DNA of 64,000 bases from Treponema parvum (lineage in GTDB: Bacteria > Spirochaetota > Spirochaetia > Treponematales > Treponemataceae): positions 1,550,001-1,614,000 of the forward strand of contig NZ_CP054257.1 in the NCBI RefSeq assembly GCF_017893945.1. Direction: 5' to 3'. The position numbers and the translations under genes are program-made. This document shows, piece after piece, positions 17,382-26,727 of this stretch (position 1 is its first letter; the number at the start of each line of letters is the position of its first letter). The notes beneath the pieces were generated by a model. The model did not search any database and had not been told where the DNA came from. It saw only the letters and a list, made by a program, of their open reading frames with translations.

Positions 17382-18233
17382 TCACTCCTTGATTGCGCCC
17401 TGTGTTATACCTTCTATAAAGTATCTGTTAAAAAACAAGTAAACGATTAAAATAGGCAGTATGCTCATTATTGTGCCGGCCAACATTGTATTCCAAGCTG
17501 CTACGCCGTCTCCCTGATCTTTCAATAAGACAACGCCCACGGTAAGAGTGCGCAACTTCGGCTGTGCGATGGTAAAGGCAAGAGGCATCATGTAATTATT
17601 CCATGAATCCCTGAATGAAAGAATTGCGGCCGTCGCCAATATGGGTTTTATTATCGGAAGTATTATTCTTGTGTATATATGAAAGGTGCTTGCGCCGTCT
17701 ATTCTTGCGCTTTCGTCGATCTGCCTCGGTATTCCGTCGCAGTAACCCATAATTAGAATCGAATAAAACGGCTGGAGCGTAGCGACCTCCGCAATCACCA
17801 TTCCCCAAATTGAATTTAAAAGCCTCATCTTATTGCAAAGCAAAAAAATAGGATAAAGCGTTACGGCGCCTATCAAAAAAAGCATGACGATAAATGTAAA
17901 AGTGAGGGCTTTTTTTCCTGGAAAATTAAAACGGCTCATAACGTATCCTGTCATACTGGTCGTAATAACCGTTCCTATTACCGAAAACAACGAAAAAGAT
18001 ATGCTGTTCAACGTGTACCTGGCAAAATTCGCATGTTTCCATGCGTTAGTATAGTTTTTCCATTGAAACACATCGGGAAAAATCTTTGTTCCGCCGACAA
18101 GAAATTCGTTGATGGTTTTAAATGAGCCTCCGAACGCATATACGAGAGGAAATCCTATAAATATTATGACAATCGTAAGGATAAAATAGATCAATATCTT
18201 TGAAACGATACGTTTCGCTCTGCTTTCTATCAT
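17382..18233 (-). CDS. CUT1 sugar ABC transporter permease (MalG-like)
   Basis: A 283-residue inner-membrane permease with about six membrane segments, the first at residues 11-33 and the last near 255-273. The cytoplasmic EAA loop ESARIDGASTFHIYTRIILP (residues about 180-199) is the site where the ATPase docks. The length and the C-terminal RYFIEGITQGAIKE tail are typical of MalG partners in carbohydrate uptake-1 importers. It lies 9 bases after the MalF-like gene in the same operon. No ATPase gene is nearby, so a shared MsmX/UgpC-type ATPase elsewhere must energise it. Confidence 0.93.
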   Translation of the reverse strand: MIESRAKRIVSKILIYFILTIVIIFIGFPLVYAFGGSFKTINEFLVGGTKIFPDVFQWKNYTNAWKHANFARYTLNSISFSLFSVIGTVITTSMTGYVMSRFNFPGKKALTFTFIVMLFLIGAVTLYPIFLLCNKMRLLNSIWGMVIAEVATLQPFYSILIMGYCDGIPRQIDESARIDGASTFHIYTRIILPIIKPILATAAILSFRDSWNNYMMPLAFTIAQPKLRTLTVGVVLLKDQGDGVAAWNTMLAGTIMSILPILIVYLFFNRYFIEGITQGAIKE

Positions 18234-18242
18234 ATCGAACTC

Positions 18243-19169
18243 CTACTCGCTATCTTTCATTTTTCTTGTAAAATAGCTGTATACGCCCGTAACAATCAGT
18301 ATTATAAATGTGGTCACTATGCTTACGGCGGATGCGTACCCGTGCTGCGGAGTACCGGGGTTTTCGAAAAAATATCTAAATATGTACATCGTCATCACGT
18401 CGGTAGCGTTTCCGGGGCCGCCGTTCGTAAGCGCTTTTACGGAATCAAAAAGCTTTAACGTGTTTAGAATGGAAAGCATTGAGATGATTTGAAACATTTT
18501 TCCCATCATCGGAACGGTTATCTTAAAAAAAATCTGTCTGGAATTTGCACCGTCAATGGTGGCGCTTTCAATCACATCGTAAGGAATTCGCTGAAGCGCG
18601 GCGAGGAATAAAACCATATAAAAACCCACTCCGCTCCACGTGCAAAAAACAACCACTACCAATTTTGCAAGACTTCCTTTTCCGAGCCACTCTATGGGTT
18701 TTAGAATAATATGAGACGCCTGTAAAAGGCCGTTGACTATACCGTTATAAGAAGCGAACATTAAAAAAAACACAATCCCCATTATCGCGGTGCTTGTGAT
18801 ATTGGGAACAAATATGACAGCTCTTGCAATTCCGCTCCCTTTGAATTTTTTATTTAGTAAGGCGGCAAGAAAAAGCGCAAACGGAATCTGCACCAGCGGA
18901 ATAAGTATACCGAATTCCAATGTATTTTTTACCGAAATCCAAAACGATGTGTCAAAAAGAACCCGCGAATAATTATACAAGCCTATAAATATCGGATCGG
19001 AAAATCCGTTATACTGCATAAAACTGTAATACAATATATAAATTATAGGATAAATTCCAAACAGCAAGACCAAAACAACCGTCGGCATGATCATTAGATA
19101 CTGAACGGCATGCTTTTTGAGCGAATTTATGATAACATTTTTTTGTTCCGAAGAATTAAGCTGTCTCAT
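18243..19169 (-). CDS. CUT1 sugar ABC transporter permease (MalF-like)
   Basis: A 308-residue integral membrane protein with about six hydrophobic segments and the EAA docking loop ESATIDGANSRQIFFKITVP near residue 205. The cytoplasmic N-terminus precedes the first membrane span (about residues 20-45), and ALTNGGPGNATDVMTMYIFRYFF is typical of MalF/UgpA-type subunits. It pairs with the following permease to form the channel. ATG 19169 follows the binding-protein gene after an 83-base gap that contains a hairpin (19213-19236). Confidence 0.93.
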   Translation of the reverse strand: MRQLNSSEQKNVIINSLKKHAVQYLMIMPTVVLVLLFGIYPIIYILYYSFMQYNGFSDPIFIGLYNYSRVLFDTSFWISVKNTLEFGILIPLVQIPFALFLAALLNKKFKGSGIARAVIFVPNITSTAIMGIVFFLMFASYNGIVNGLLQASHIILKPIEWLGKGSLAKLVVVVFCTWSGVGFYMVLFLAALQRIPYDVIESATIDGANSRQIFFKITVPMMGKMFQIISMLSILNTLKLFDSVKALTNGGPGNATDVMTMYIFRYFFENPGTPQHGYASAVSIVTTFIILIVTGVYSYFTRKMKDSE

Positions 19170-19212
19170 AGGTTCCTTTTTTTATTTAACACGCATATAA
19201 ATCAACAAGACC

Positions 19213-19236
19213 GCCCAAAAGTTGAAGTTTTCGGGC
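19213..19236 (-). promoter_or_regulatory. Intercistronic hairpin after the sugar-binding protein gene
   Basis: GCCC-AAAA (19213-19220) pairs with TTTT-C-GGGC (19228-19236), with one bulged base. Such stems between binding-protein and permease genes commonly stabilise the upstream mRNA or partly terminate, keeping binding protein in excess. No T-run adjoins it. Confidence 0.5.
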
Positions 19237-19252
19237 AGTCCGTTATTTATTT

Positions 19253-20614
19253 TTATTTTTTTATCCACGAAGGATCTATTGCGCCGCTTTTTAAGGCTTT
19301 ATTAAACGCATCGCTATATCGCTTATTCAGATCGTCGATAGCGGCATCAAGTTTCTTTGAAATATCACTTCCCTGCGTAGCTTCGGCAAAAAGGTTTGTG
19401 AATACCCGGTTTCTGTTTTCTCCTTCGAGAACTATAAAATAGTGCGGTTCGAAGTAAGGAATCGTTAGATCGTCCGTTTTAAAACCGTATTTTATTCCTT
19501 TTATATCAAATTTATCCGTGGGAAGATTTTCAGGTCTGTTTGCAGCTAAATATGTTCTGGGTACCGGCATAAACTGATTTGCGAGTTCCTGATGAGAAAG
19601 CCAAAAAGCATAAAATTTCTTTGCAGCTTCTTTGTTAGGTCCGTTGGTAATGCACCACGCAAGGCCGGATTCTGCCCAGTACTTATCGGCGACTTCGCCT
19701 GCAAAGACAGGGAGCGGCGCTATGTCATAGTTACAGCTTCCCTTGAACTGCGTGGGAAATTGTCCTACCATCCAGTTTCCTTCAATATATATGCCGACCT
19801 TTCCCGCATAAAAATTTGCTCTGAGCGGGTCTATGCCCATAGTTAAATATCCGGGAAAAATGGATCCGTCTTTCATAAGATCGATATAAAAATTAAAAAA
19901 ACGCTTATTGGTTTCGAACATATATTTGTTCTTGTCCACATTGTATCCGTATCTTCCGCATTCGTTTTGAGCAATGAGTATTGGGTCTATAACCCTTTCC
20001 CAAATCTGATTAACTCCGAGGGGAAGTCCGAAGCCGTAAAAATCCCCCTTGCCTTCCTTTGTAATTATCTTTGCATATTCCCTTAACTCTTCCAACGTCT
20101 TGGGCGGTTTGTCAGGATCGAGACCGCACTTTTTGAAAATGTCTCGATTGTAATAAAGTCTGTATCCGCTGATTCTGACAGGGACGGAATAAGGTTCTCC
20201 CTTGTATTGTAAAGAAAGAGATGAAAACGCATTGGGATGAAGGCCTGAAACAAGATCGGGCGTCAAAACATCCGTAAGAGGAATAATATTACCTGCCTTT
20301 GCAAGATCATTGACGGTTATGCCGGTGCTGGCTTCTACTATATCGGGCGCGTTGCCGCTGGCAAAACCCATTTGGACTACCGAAGGATAGTTTTCACCGT
20401 AATACTCATAACTTACGTGAGTGTCGGGATTAGCCTCGTTGAATGCGCTTATAATAGCATCATACCCGGCGTCAGGGCCGCTTTGTCTTACCCAAATCTT
20501 CACTTCCGTCGTTTTGGATCCTTTTGCAGACTCACTGCTTCCTGCGGCAAACAACATTGAACAAGCCGACAGAAAAGCCGTGAGACTAAGAATAAATTTT
20601 GAATATCTGTTCAT
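19253..20614 (-). CDS. CUT1 sugar ABC transporter substrate-binding protein
   Basis: A 453-residue extracytoplasmic binding protein of the MalE/UgpB class. The leader is MNRYSKFILSLTAFLSACSM... through LFAAGSSES. Either LSAC is a lipobox or cleavage occurs at FAA/GSS, the treponemal pattern also seen in TctC at 60476. The mature protein shows TEVKIWVRQSG, MGFASGNAPDIVEAS and GKVGIYIEGNWMVGQF, typical of family 1 binding proteins. It is the first transporter gene of the operon, with GGAGG ahead of ATG 20614. It delivers an oligosaccharide to the two permeases; the associated GH3 and GH130 enzymes point to a beta-linked oligosaccharide. Confidence 0.93.
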   Translation of the reverse strand: MNRYSKFILSLTAFLSACSMLFAAGSSESAKGSKTTEVKIWVRQSGPDAGYDAIISAFNEANPDTHVSYEYYGENYPSVVQMGFASGNAPDIVEASTGITVNDLAKAGNIIPLTDVLTPDLVSGLHPNAFSSLSLQYKGEPYSVPVRISGYRLYYNRDIFKKCGLDPDKPPKTLEELREYAKIITKEGKGDFYGFGLPLGVNQIWERVIDPILIAQNECGRYGYNVDKNKYMFETNKRFFNFYIDLMKDGSIFPGYLTMGIDPLRANFYAGKVGIYIEGNWMVGQFPTQFKGSCNYDIAPLPVFAGEVADKYWAESGLAWCITNGPNKEAAKKFYAFWLSHQELANQFMPVPRTYLAANRPENLPTDKFDIKGIKYGFKTDDLTIPYFEPHYFIVLEGENRNRVFTNLFAEATQGSDISKKLDAAIDDLNKRYSDAFNKALKSGAIDPSWIKK

Positions 20615-20629
20615 ATTCGCCTCCTTGTT

Positions 20630-20647
20630 ATGATATTACTATATCAT
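20630..20647. promoter_or_regulatory. Palindrome upstream of the sugar-binding protein gene
   Basis: ATGATAT-tact-ATATCAT, a perfect 7-bp inverted repeat in the 82-base gap between the response-regulator stop and the binding-protein start, directly ahead of the ribosome site. On the minus strand it contains TATAGT, a plausible -10 box without a good -35 box. That arrangement fits activator-dependent transcription by the neighbouring AraC-type regulator (inference). Confidence 0.45.
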
Positions 20648-20696
20648 GCAAAAAGAACTCCTGTGATGATATTGTTAGAATGAAACAATGTTTTTG

Positions 20697-21884
20697 TTAG
20701 ATTTGAAACAGATTATCTCTAAACGCGCTGGGCATTATTCCCGTCGATTTTTTAAACACCTTCGCAAAGTGCTGTGAACTGCAGTATCCTACTTCTTCGG
20801 CGATAACTTGAATTTTCATATCGGTCGTTTGTAAAAGCCGCTTCGCATTTTTAATTCTTACTTCCGTAACGAAGTCGATAAAGGACATACCTTTGTATTT
20901 TTGAAAACTTTGAGAAAGATAGGAAGGATTTATATTAAAATATTCCGCGACAAAATTTCTCGTAACGGTACAATAATTTTTTTCTACGTAATTTGATATA
21001 TCTTCGATCATCGACTCGGTTACGCTGTGTTTTTTCAATTCAATTTGCATGTTTTTTATGCATAATTTGATTACGCTTTTGAGATCTTCATTCACTTCGT
21101 CCAACGACAATACGTTTGAACAAAACGCTTTTATCTCAATGGAAAAATTTGCAAAGCAAAAATTCTTTATTTCATTTATAAGATCGTTAATCGCTCTTCG
21201 ATCATCATCGAGATAATTTTTATTGTAAATCAATAAAACTATGTGAGAGTTTGAATACGGAATAAAAATTCCCGCGCCCGTTTTATCTACCAAATTTTCA
21301 ATATAATATACAGCCGACCTCTTTTTATCGCCGTCTTCGCTTAAGACGGACAGAGGCTCGATGACGACAAGGACAAAGAACGACGGCATTTTCTCTATCT
21401 CAAAAAAACTGAATATGTCTTTTAAAGTTTTTCCCGGAAGATTTCCGTCCAAGTATTCCCGCATCATGTCATTTAAAGCAATTGCGCGAAAGGCGCTTTG
21501 CTTTTCTTCCCGCTCGATCGTATCTTTTATGCGCTCTAAAAAACCTGTCAACTCTTTGCTGTTGATCGGTTTAAGAAGGTATCCCGTTATGCCGTACGAC
21601 AAGGCGGTTTTTGCATATTCAAACGTAGCGTATCCGCTTAAAATCAATATCTTCGTTTTAGGATTGATATTCCGAATCTTAGAGATACATTCAAGTCCCG
21701 TATATACGGGCATTTGAATATCGGTAACAACAACGGAAGGACGATACTTATCGACAAGCTTTATAAGCTCTTCTCCGTCATAGGCCTTTCCCCTTATCTC
21801 AAAACCGAGTTCTTCCCAAGGAATTATACATTCGAGTCCGTCAAGAACTAAAGGTTCGTCGTCTGCCAATATTACGCTGTACAT
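20697..21884 (-). CDS. YesN-type response regulator (receiver plus AraC DNA-binding domain)
   Basis: About 395 residues from ATG 21884. The receiver domain is YSVILADDEPLVLDGLE (acidic pair), VVVTDIQMPVYTGLE (phospho-acceptor Asp), ILSGYATFEYAKTAL and LLKPIN (conserved Lys). The middle is a weakly conserved linker. The C-terminal 100 residues are an AraC/XylS HTH pair, ending VIAEEVGYCSSQHFAKVFKKSTGIMPSAFR. The ATG lies five bases after the kinase stop, with GGAAGG upstream, so the pair is coupled; a TTG at 21902 is a less likely start. It probably activates the downstream sugar-uptake operon in response to the kinase. Confidence 0.93.
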   Translation of the reverse strand: MYSVILADDEPLVLDGLECIIPWEELGFEIRGKAYDGEELIKLVDKYRPSVVVTDIQMPVYTGLECISKIRNINPKTKILILSGYATFEYAKTALSYGITGYLLKPINSKELTGFLERIKDTIEREEKQSAFRAIALNDMMREYLDGNLPGKTLKDIFSFFEIEKMPSFFVLVVIEPLSVLSEDGDKKRSAVYYIENLVDKTGAGIFIPYSNSHIVLLIYNKNYLDDDRRAINDLINEIKNFCFANFSIEIKAFCSNVLSLDEVNEDLKSVIKLCIKNMQIELKKHSVTESMIEDISNYVEKNYCTVTRNFVAEYFNINPSYLSQSFQKYKGMSFIDFVTEVRIKNAKRLLQTTDMKIQVIAEEVGYCSSQHFAKVFKKSTGIMPSAFRDNLFQI

Positions 21885-21889
21885 ATTAT

Positions 21890-23656
21890 TCAAACCTTCC
21901 AAGGCAAAGCGATTCGTATTACAGTCCCGTTTTTTTCACCGCTGCTTACGGAAAGTCCGTACGATTTTCCGTAATATAAGCGAATCCTGCTATTTAAATT
22001 TCTTAGTCCGATATGGTTTAAATCCTTATCGGGAGGCGTTTTTAATTTCTCGTTCAATTCCTTCAATTTTTCAAGTGAAATACCATTGCCGTTGTCCGAA
22101 AAAGTCAATATAAACGTCTTAGCGTCATCGATTACGGCGTTGATGGATATGTTTCTGTTATCCTTTTTGTTTCCCAATCCGTGCCGTATGGAATTTTCTG
22201 CGAGGGTCAGCAGCATGAGCCTTGGAACTTCCATGCTCATAAAAATCGGCGGCACCGCGACGGACAGAACAATAGGAACTTTAAATCTTATATTTTGTAA
22301 AGCTATGTAATTTTCCACATAGCCGATTTCTTCCATGAGCGAAATGAACGGTTCGCTGCCGTTCACGGCACGATACAAAATTCCAAGTTTTTCTATCATC
22401 GAAGCGGTATCTTGATCTCCGGCTATAACGGCTTTCATTCGGATGCATTCCAGAGTATTGAAAAGAAAATGAGGATCCAGTTGTCCCTGAAGGATTTTTA
22501 ATTGAGCTTCCCGGTTCCTGAGAGTTATTTCACTGTTGCGTTTAATTAATTCTATTATTTTAATCAGCATGTGATTGGCGCTGTCCGCAATAAGTTTAAG
22601 TTCATCGTTGGACTGAACCGCCAAAAGTTCCCGCTTTCCGGTTTCGATCTGTTTCATCTGCATCAACAATTCTCGAATCGGGCGCGTCATCACTTTTGAA
22701 TTCACAATTATCAATACGAGGGAAATCGCAAAGACAAAGAATGTGATCCAATTAAACATTTTATTCCCTTTCTTTATTTTATAAAAAAGCGACGCTTCAG
22801 GAATTATTCCACAAACATATAAATTTGAATAATCCGAATATTCCGTAGTCACGATGGCGTTATTCGTACCGTCGCTCAGAGTAAGACTGAATTGCTGAAA
22901 TCCTTTTTTAAGCTTCGGGCGAATAAGGTCAAGGGTTCCTGATCCGAGCGGAGCACCTTGAGAGTAGATGGCGTTACCTTCTGCGTCAAGTATTATAAGC
23001 GTAGATTCACCGAATTCGACTCCGGAAAAAATTTCATCTATGGCGTTAAGCCGCATATCGACAGCTATCAGCCCGATAACCTTGGGATTGTCATAGTGGC
23101 GGATCTTTCTTATAAAAGAAAACACGCTTTGATTATAAAAACGGACGGACGGCGGTATTATCGTGTATAGTTCATCCGATTCAAAAAAACCGTATTTATC
23201 GGCGAGTTCGTATAATTCCATGGGGTCGCCCAGATAGTTATAAGGCCCTGCGGCATAAGAATTGAAACCGTTCGATACTAAAATTCTTGCTATATCGGTT
23301 CTTATAAGCAAAACGTGCTTCATTGCGTTTTGTATGGAAACGTCCACACCGAGATATTCCGAGGAATTTTTTTCAAGATTATAATCCAACGCATTAAGAA
23401 TTTCAGAATCGATAAGAACGATACGCGACAATCTGTCAATCTCATTAAATAAAACATCAAGTCGTTCCGAAAATTGTTTTGTGAGAATGCTGCTTTGAGA
23501 AAGAGCGTCTTCTTTAATTATTTCAGAAGCGACTTTAAAACCGAATACTTTTACAAAAAACACCGCAAGTAAAAGCACTGCCGAAAAAGCCAAAGATATT
23601 TTTATGTTATATTTGATAACAAAGGGACGCAATTTTTTATCCGTCTGATTTTTCAC
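21890..23656 (-). CDS. YesM-type sensor histidine kinase
   Basis: A 588-residue membrane kinase. Transmembrane segments lie at about residues 17-42 and 298-318 and bracket a 255-residue extracytoplasmic sensor (dCache-like). A HAMP linker (about 318-370) follows, then the His_kinase domain with QLDPHFLFNTLECIRMKAV (phospho-acceptor His) and the ATPase domain (ENSIRHGLG, FSDNGNGIS, GLRNLNSRIRLYYG). This class pairs with AraC-type response regulators and controls sugar import. The gene is 5' to its regulator and the importer operon on the same strand, which supports sensing of an extracellular carbohydrate or its bound binding protein. Confidence 0.92.
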   Translation of the reverse strand: MKNQTDKKLRPFVIKYNIKISLAFSAVLLLAVFFVKVFGFKVASEIIKEDALSQSSILTKQFSERLDVLFNEIDRLSRIVLIDSEILNALDYNLEKNSSEYLGVDVSIQNAMKHVLLIRTDIARILVSNGFNSYAAGPYNYLGDPMELYELADKYGFFESDELYTIIPPSVRFYNQSVFSFIRKIRHYDNPKVIGLIAVDMRLNAIDEIFSGVEFGESTLIILDAEGNAIYSQGAPLGSGTLDLIRPKLKKGFQQFSLTLSDGTNNAIVTTEYSDYSNLYVCGIIPEASLFYKIKKGNKMFNWITFFVFAISLVLIIVNSKVMTRPIRELLMQMKQIETGKRELLAVQSNDELKLIADSANHMLIKIIELIKRNSEITLRNREAQLKILQGQLDPHFLFNTLECIRMKAVIAGDQDTASMIEKLGILYRAVNGSEPFISLMEEIGYVENYIALQNIRFKVPIVLSVAVPPIFMSMEVPRLMLLTLAENSIRHGLGNKKDNRNISINAVIDDAKTFILTFSDNGNGISLEKLKELNEKLKTPPDKDLNHIGLRNLNSRIRLYYGKSYGLSVSSGEKNGTVIRIALPWKV

Positions 23657-23694
23657 TTTGAATCCCGTAGCCTAATTCCCCCTTTACATGCAGT

Positions 23695-25212
23695 TCATCT
23701 GTTCATAACCCCTGTGTAAAGTTCGCTTGAATCGCTCACGGCCTTTACTCCGAAGCGCTGAGCATCCTCCGGATCGGGAATTATATTCAAAAAAACGCCG
23801 TACTTTTCGGAAGACTTTATCACCCTTTCTCCGCCGTCGCCCGAACCGTCCCATAAAATTTTTTCGGGAACGGCGCCGCCTGAACCGAACGTCTTGAGCG
23901 TTTTTCCGTCTTTATCTTTTATCGTTAATTCCCATTTATCGGCTTTTTCGGATGCGCCGCTATAAAAAAGAGCAAATTCGGCAATATCGTCGACGCCGTC
24001 GCCGTCGGGCGTAAACTTTTTCGTAAGGACTTCGACGGAACAGTTTATCGCTTGGGGAGCCGCATTCGGCTCCGATGATGAAATCATGCCGGATTTTTCA
24101 GCAGAAGCTCGTCCTTGTCTTTGTAAAGGATCTTGCTGTTCGGACACATCGCCTTTCGGTTTTTGGGGATATCCCGGCAAAAGAATGTCCTCATCCTCCA
24201 AAGGCCCTTCCTCCGCCGCGCCGTCAGGCGGCACAGAATTTTCCGGAAAAGACGAGCCGTCCGCATTTTTTTGATCCGATCCTCCCGACAACAGCTCTGG
24301 CAGCAGTATCCCGTCCTGATCCCCTATAATTTCCGTGTTTGCCGAGTTTTTTTCCTCTTCCGGCCGAGAATGATCGCCGGCGGTTTCGGCCGCATCTGCC
24401 TTTGCCAAACCGAGCAGGATCTTTTCCATGTCCGAAGCAAGCTGTTCCGTTTCTACCGGCTCGGAAATTACGGAAGATGAAGTATCTTTGGATAATCCGG
24501 AAGCGTCGTTTACTTCAGGGGCTACGGGTTCATACAACCGAGGCGTTGAGGGCTCCGCATTCAAACCTTCATGCACCGGCTCAAATTCCACATTTTGTCC
24601 GCTGTCGGCAAGAAGTATCGCAAGTTCCCCCGGCAGCATTTCCGTCTGGGCTGCGAGCGCTTCTTGGGCCAGGCGGTCTTTTTCGATCTGCTGTTCCAAA
24701 AGCTCTATGAGCTCTTTTATCTTCGGAGTTTGCTCGTTACCGCTTTCCAGCTTTATAAAATTTTCATAAGAGGCTTTTGCGTCCCCCCAGCGCTTAAGTT
24801 TAAGCAGAGTATTTGCCCTGTTAAGCACAGGAGCGGCGCTTTCCGGCTGCAGAGTGCAGGCGGCGTTAAAATATTGAAGTGCGCCCTCGTAATCTTTTAG
24901 AGCAAAAGACGCGTTGCCCGCATTTAAATTCAACGTGTACTGATCGGAGCCCGGCAGCAAAAGCGCTCTTTGAAAAACCGCAAGAGCTTGAGAATATTTT
25001 TCAGTCTGATAATAACATATGCCAAGGTAATTGTATAAAACAGGATCGCTGCCGGGTTTTTCAATTTCTTTTTCAAGGACTAAGATTGCCGCTTCGGGTT
25101 TATTAAGGCGGAATAATTTTTCGCCTTCGCTCTTAGCAGCTCCGTCCTGCGCGCATATTACGCATGCCGCCGCACAAAAAAAAACGGCAAAAATTGCATA
25201 CTTACATTTCAC
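23695..25212 (-). CDS. Secreted TPR protein with C-terminal FlgD-Ig-like domain
   Basis: About 505 residues from GTG 25212, chosen because GAGGT stands eight bases ahead and the product opens with a signal peptide (KCKYAIFAVFFCAAACVICA/QDG). A TTG at 25269 gives an implausible basic extension. Residues about 25-180 hold four TPR-like repeats (YNYLGICYYQTEKYSQALAVF and similar). A long acidic, low-complexity stretch (about 200-390) follows. The last 110 residues have FTPDGDGVDDIAEFAL and ILWDGSGDGGERV, as in FlgD-type Ig domains with calcium-binding-like loops. A periplasmic or outer-membrane scaffolding role is likely; partners are unknown. Confidence 0.75.
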   Translation of the reverse strand: MKCKYAIFAVFFCAAACVICAQDGAAKSEGEKLFRLNKPEAAILVLEKEIEKPGSDPVLYNYLGICYYQTEKYSQALAVFQRALLLPGSDQYTLNLNAGNASFALKDYEGALQYFNAACTLQPESAAPVLNRANTLLKLKRWGDAKASYENFIKLESGNEQTPKIKELIELLEQQIEKDRLAQEALAAQTEMLPGELAILLADSGQNVEFEPVHEGLNAEPSTPRLYEPVAPEVNDASGLSKDTSSSVISEPVETEQLASDMEKILLGLAKADAAETAGDHSRPEEEKNSANTEIIGDQDGILLPELLSGGSDQKNADGSSFPENSVPPDGAAEEGPLEDEDILLPGYPQKPKGDVSEQQDPLQRQGRASAEKSGMISSSEPNAAPQAINCSVEVLTKKFTPDGDGVDDIAEFALFYSGASEKADKWELTIKDKDGKTLKTFGSGGAVPEKILWDGSGDGGERVIKSSEKYGVFLNIIPDPEDAQRFGVKAVSDSSELYTGVMNR

Positions 25213-25341
25213 AATCAAATACCTCGTATAAAAAAGGCTGTGCCCCCGGCGCGTTCTGCCGTTGCGCAAAAAAATCCGGCCGCCAACCCGTCATTTGACA
25301 TATTCGGATAAATTTACTACTCTATTATATTCGGAGGAATT

Positions 25342-26709
25342 ATGGCTCTTGTCCAGATAATTGTTTTAATAGTTCTTGCCTTCGGTGTAGGAACACTGAT
25401 CTTATTCGTAGTAAAATCGGTTGCGGCTCCCAAACGCATAGAAGGAATTCAAAAGCTTATAAAACAGGGAAAGAACGTCCAAGCCATAAAATTGGCAAAA
25501 TCGCTTCTAGCAAAGTCTCCGAACGATTATATGGCGCATTATTTTTTAGGTAAAGCCTATCTTGCGGATAACAGAACTGAATTGGCGCTCATGGAATACA
25601 AAACTGTAAACCAAACGGCAATCTTCGGCACAGGGCTTTCCGAACTCGACTTCAGAAAGGAAATTTCAGCTCTCTATTCGAAATACAATCTTTTGAACGA
25701 AGCCCTAAAAGAATATCTTCTATTAACTAAACTGGAACCCAAAAATCCGGAAAATTTTTATAACGCAGGTTTCATATACGATAACCAGGGACATCCGGAA
25801 GTGGCGTTGGGTTTTTATCAAAAAGCGATCTCGCTTAATAAACGTCATCAAAAAGCGCACGCGGCGCTGGGTCTTATATTGTACAACATGAAGCAGCTCG
25901 CCGAAGCTAAGAGGGAAATCGATCTTGCCATTCAAATAAATCCCGACATGGCTTCCAACTATTATTATCTTGGAAAAATCTTAAAAGGAAACAAAGATTA
26001 CGGAGCGGCGGTAAAAGCCTTTGAAAAATCTTTCCGCGATCCGGTTTTTAGACAAAAATCTCTTATTGAGCGCGGAACCTGTTTTATGCTGGCGGACAGC
26101 CTAGACAATGCTGCTGCGGATTTTGAACGGGCCGTCAATGCGGGAAAGAACGGAAATTCCCGCGACACGTTATATGCGCGCTATTTTCTTGCTTCCTGTT
26201 TTGAAAAACAGCGCAAAATTGAAAAAGCCATAGAACAATGGAAGGTCATATTCGAAAAAGATAAAAATTTCCGCGACGTTGGCGCAAAGCTCAACGAATA
26301 TCAGGATATTCAAACAAATGATTCTATAAAAGAATATTTAACCTGTAACGATGCGGATTTTTTTGAAATATGCAAAAAAATAGCCGTTTCAGCTCTCAAC
26401 GTAAGTCCCCAGCAGGTAAGCGCCATAAAAGACGGCTGCCAAATAATAGCTACCGACAAGAGCTCCGAAGATTGGCGCAATGTGCGCAAACAGCTGTTTA
26501 TGCTGTGGTTTAACCGTTCGTCGGCGACTCTTGAAGACAACATAATAAGAGAGGCGCTTGATAAGGCAAAGGAGCTTTCGTGTTCCAAAGCGGTTATCAT
26601 TTCAAGCTCGGGCTACTCACGGCCGGCAAAAAATTTTGCGGAAAACAGGCCGATAGAATTAATAGACAGAGCGAAGCTCGATTCCCTTATGGCAAAGGTA
26701 AGCATTTAA
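25342..26709 (+). CDS. Membrane-anchored TPR protein with degenerate Mrr-like C-terminal domain
   Basis: A 455-residue protein. Residues 3-27 are a membrane anchor. Residues about 35-300 carry at least six TPR motifs (MAHYFLGKAYLADNRTELAL, AHAALGLILYNMKQLAEAKR and similar). The last 120 residues resemble an Mrr-type restriction-nuclease fold: KAVIISSSGYSRPAKNFA then ENRPIELIDRAKLDSLM. The Asp...ExK/QxK catalytic residues expected before this segment are absent, so it should not cut DNA. GGAGG precedes ATG 25342, and TTGACA at 25295 may be part of its promoter (the -10 box is weak). It leads a four- to five-gene plus-strand run. Confidence 0.75.
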   Translation: MALVQIIVLIVLAFGVGTLILFVVKSVAAPKRIEGIQKLIKQGKNVQAIKLAKSLLAKSPNDYMAHYFLGKAYLADNRTELALMEYKTVNQTAIFGTGLSELDFRKEISALYSKYNLLNEALKEYLLLTKLEPKNPENFYNAGFIYDNQGHPEVALGFYQKAISLNKRHQKAHAALGLILYNMKQLAEAKREIDLAIQINPDMASNYYYLGKILKGNKDYGAAVKAFEKSFRDPVFRQKSLIERGTCFMLADSLDNAAADFERAVNAGKNGNSRDTLYARYFLASCFEKQRKIEKAIEQWKVIFEKDKNFRDVGAKLNEYQDIQTNDSIKEYLTCNDADFFEICKKIAVSALNVSPQQVSAIKDGCQIIATDKSSEDWRNVRKQLFMLWFNRSSATLEDNIIREALDKAKELSCSKAVIISSSGYSRPAKNFAENRPIELIDRAKLDSLMAKVSI

Positions 26710-26727
26710 CCTTTCGGGAACGATAAA

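Noticed and set aside
24075..25231. Several plus-strand open frames opposite the TPR protein
   Set aside because: They are antisense shadows of low-complexity coding sequence.
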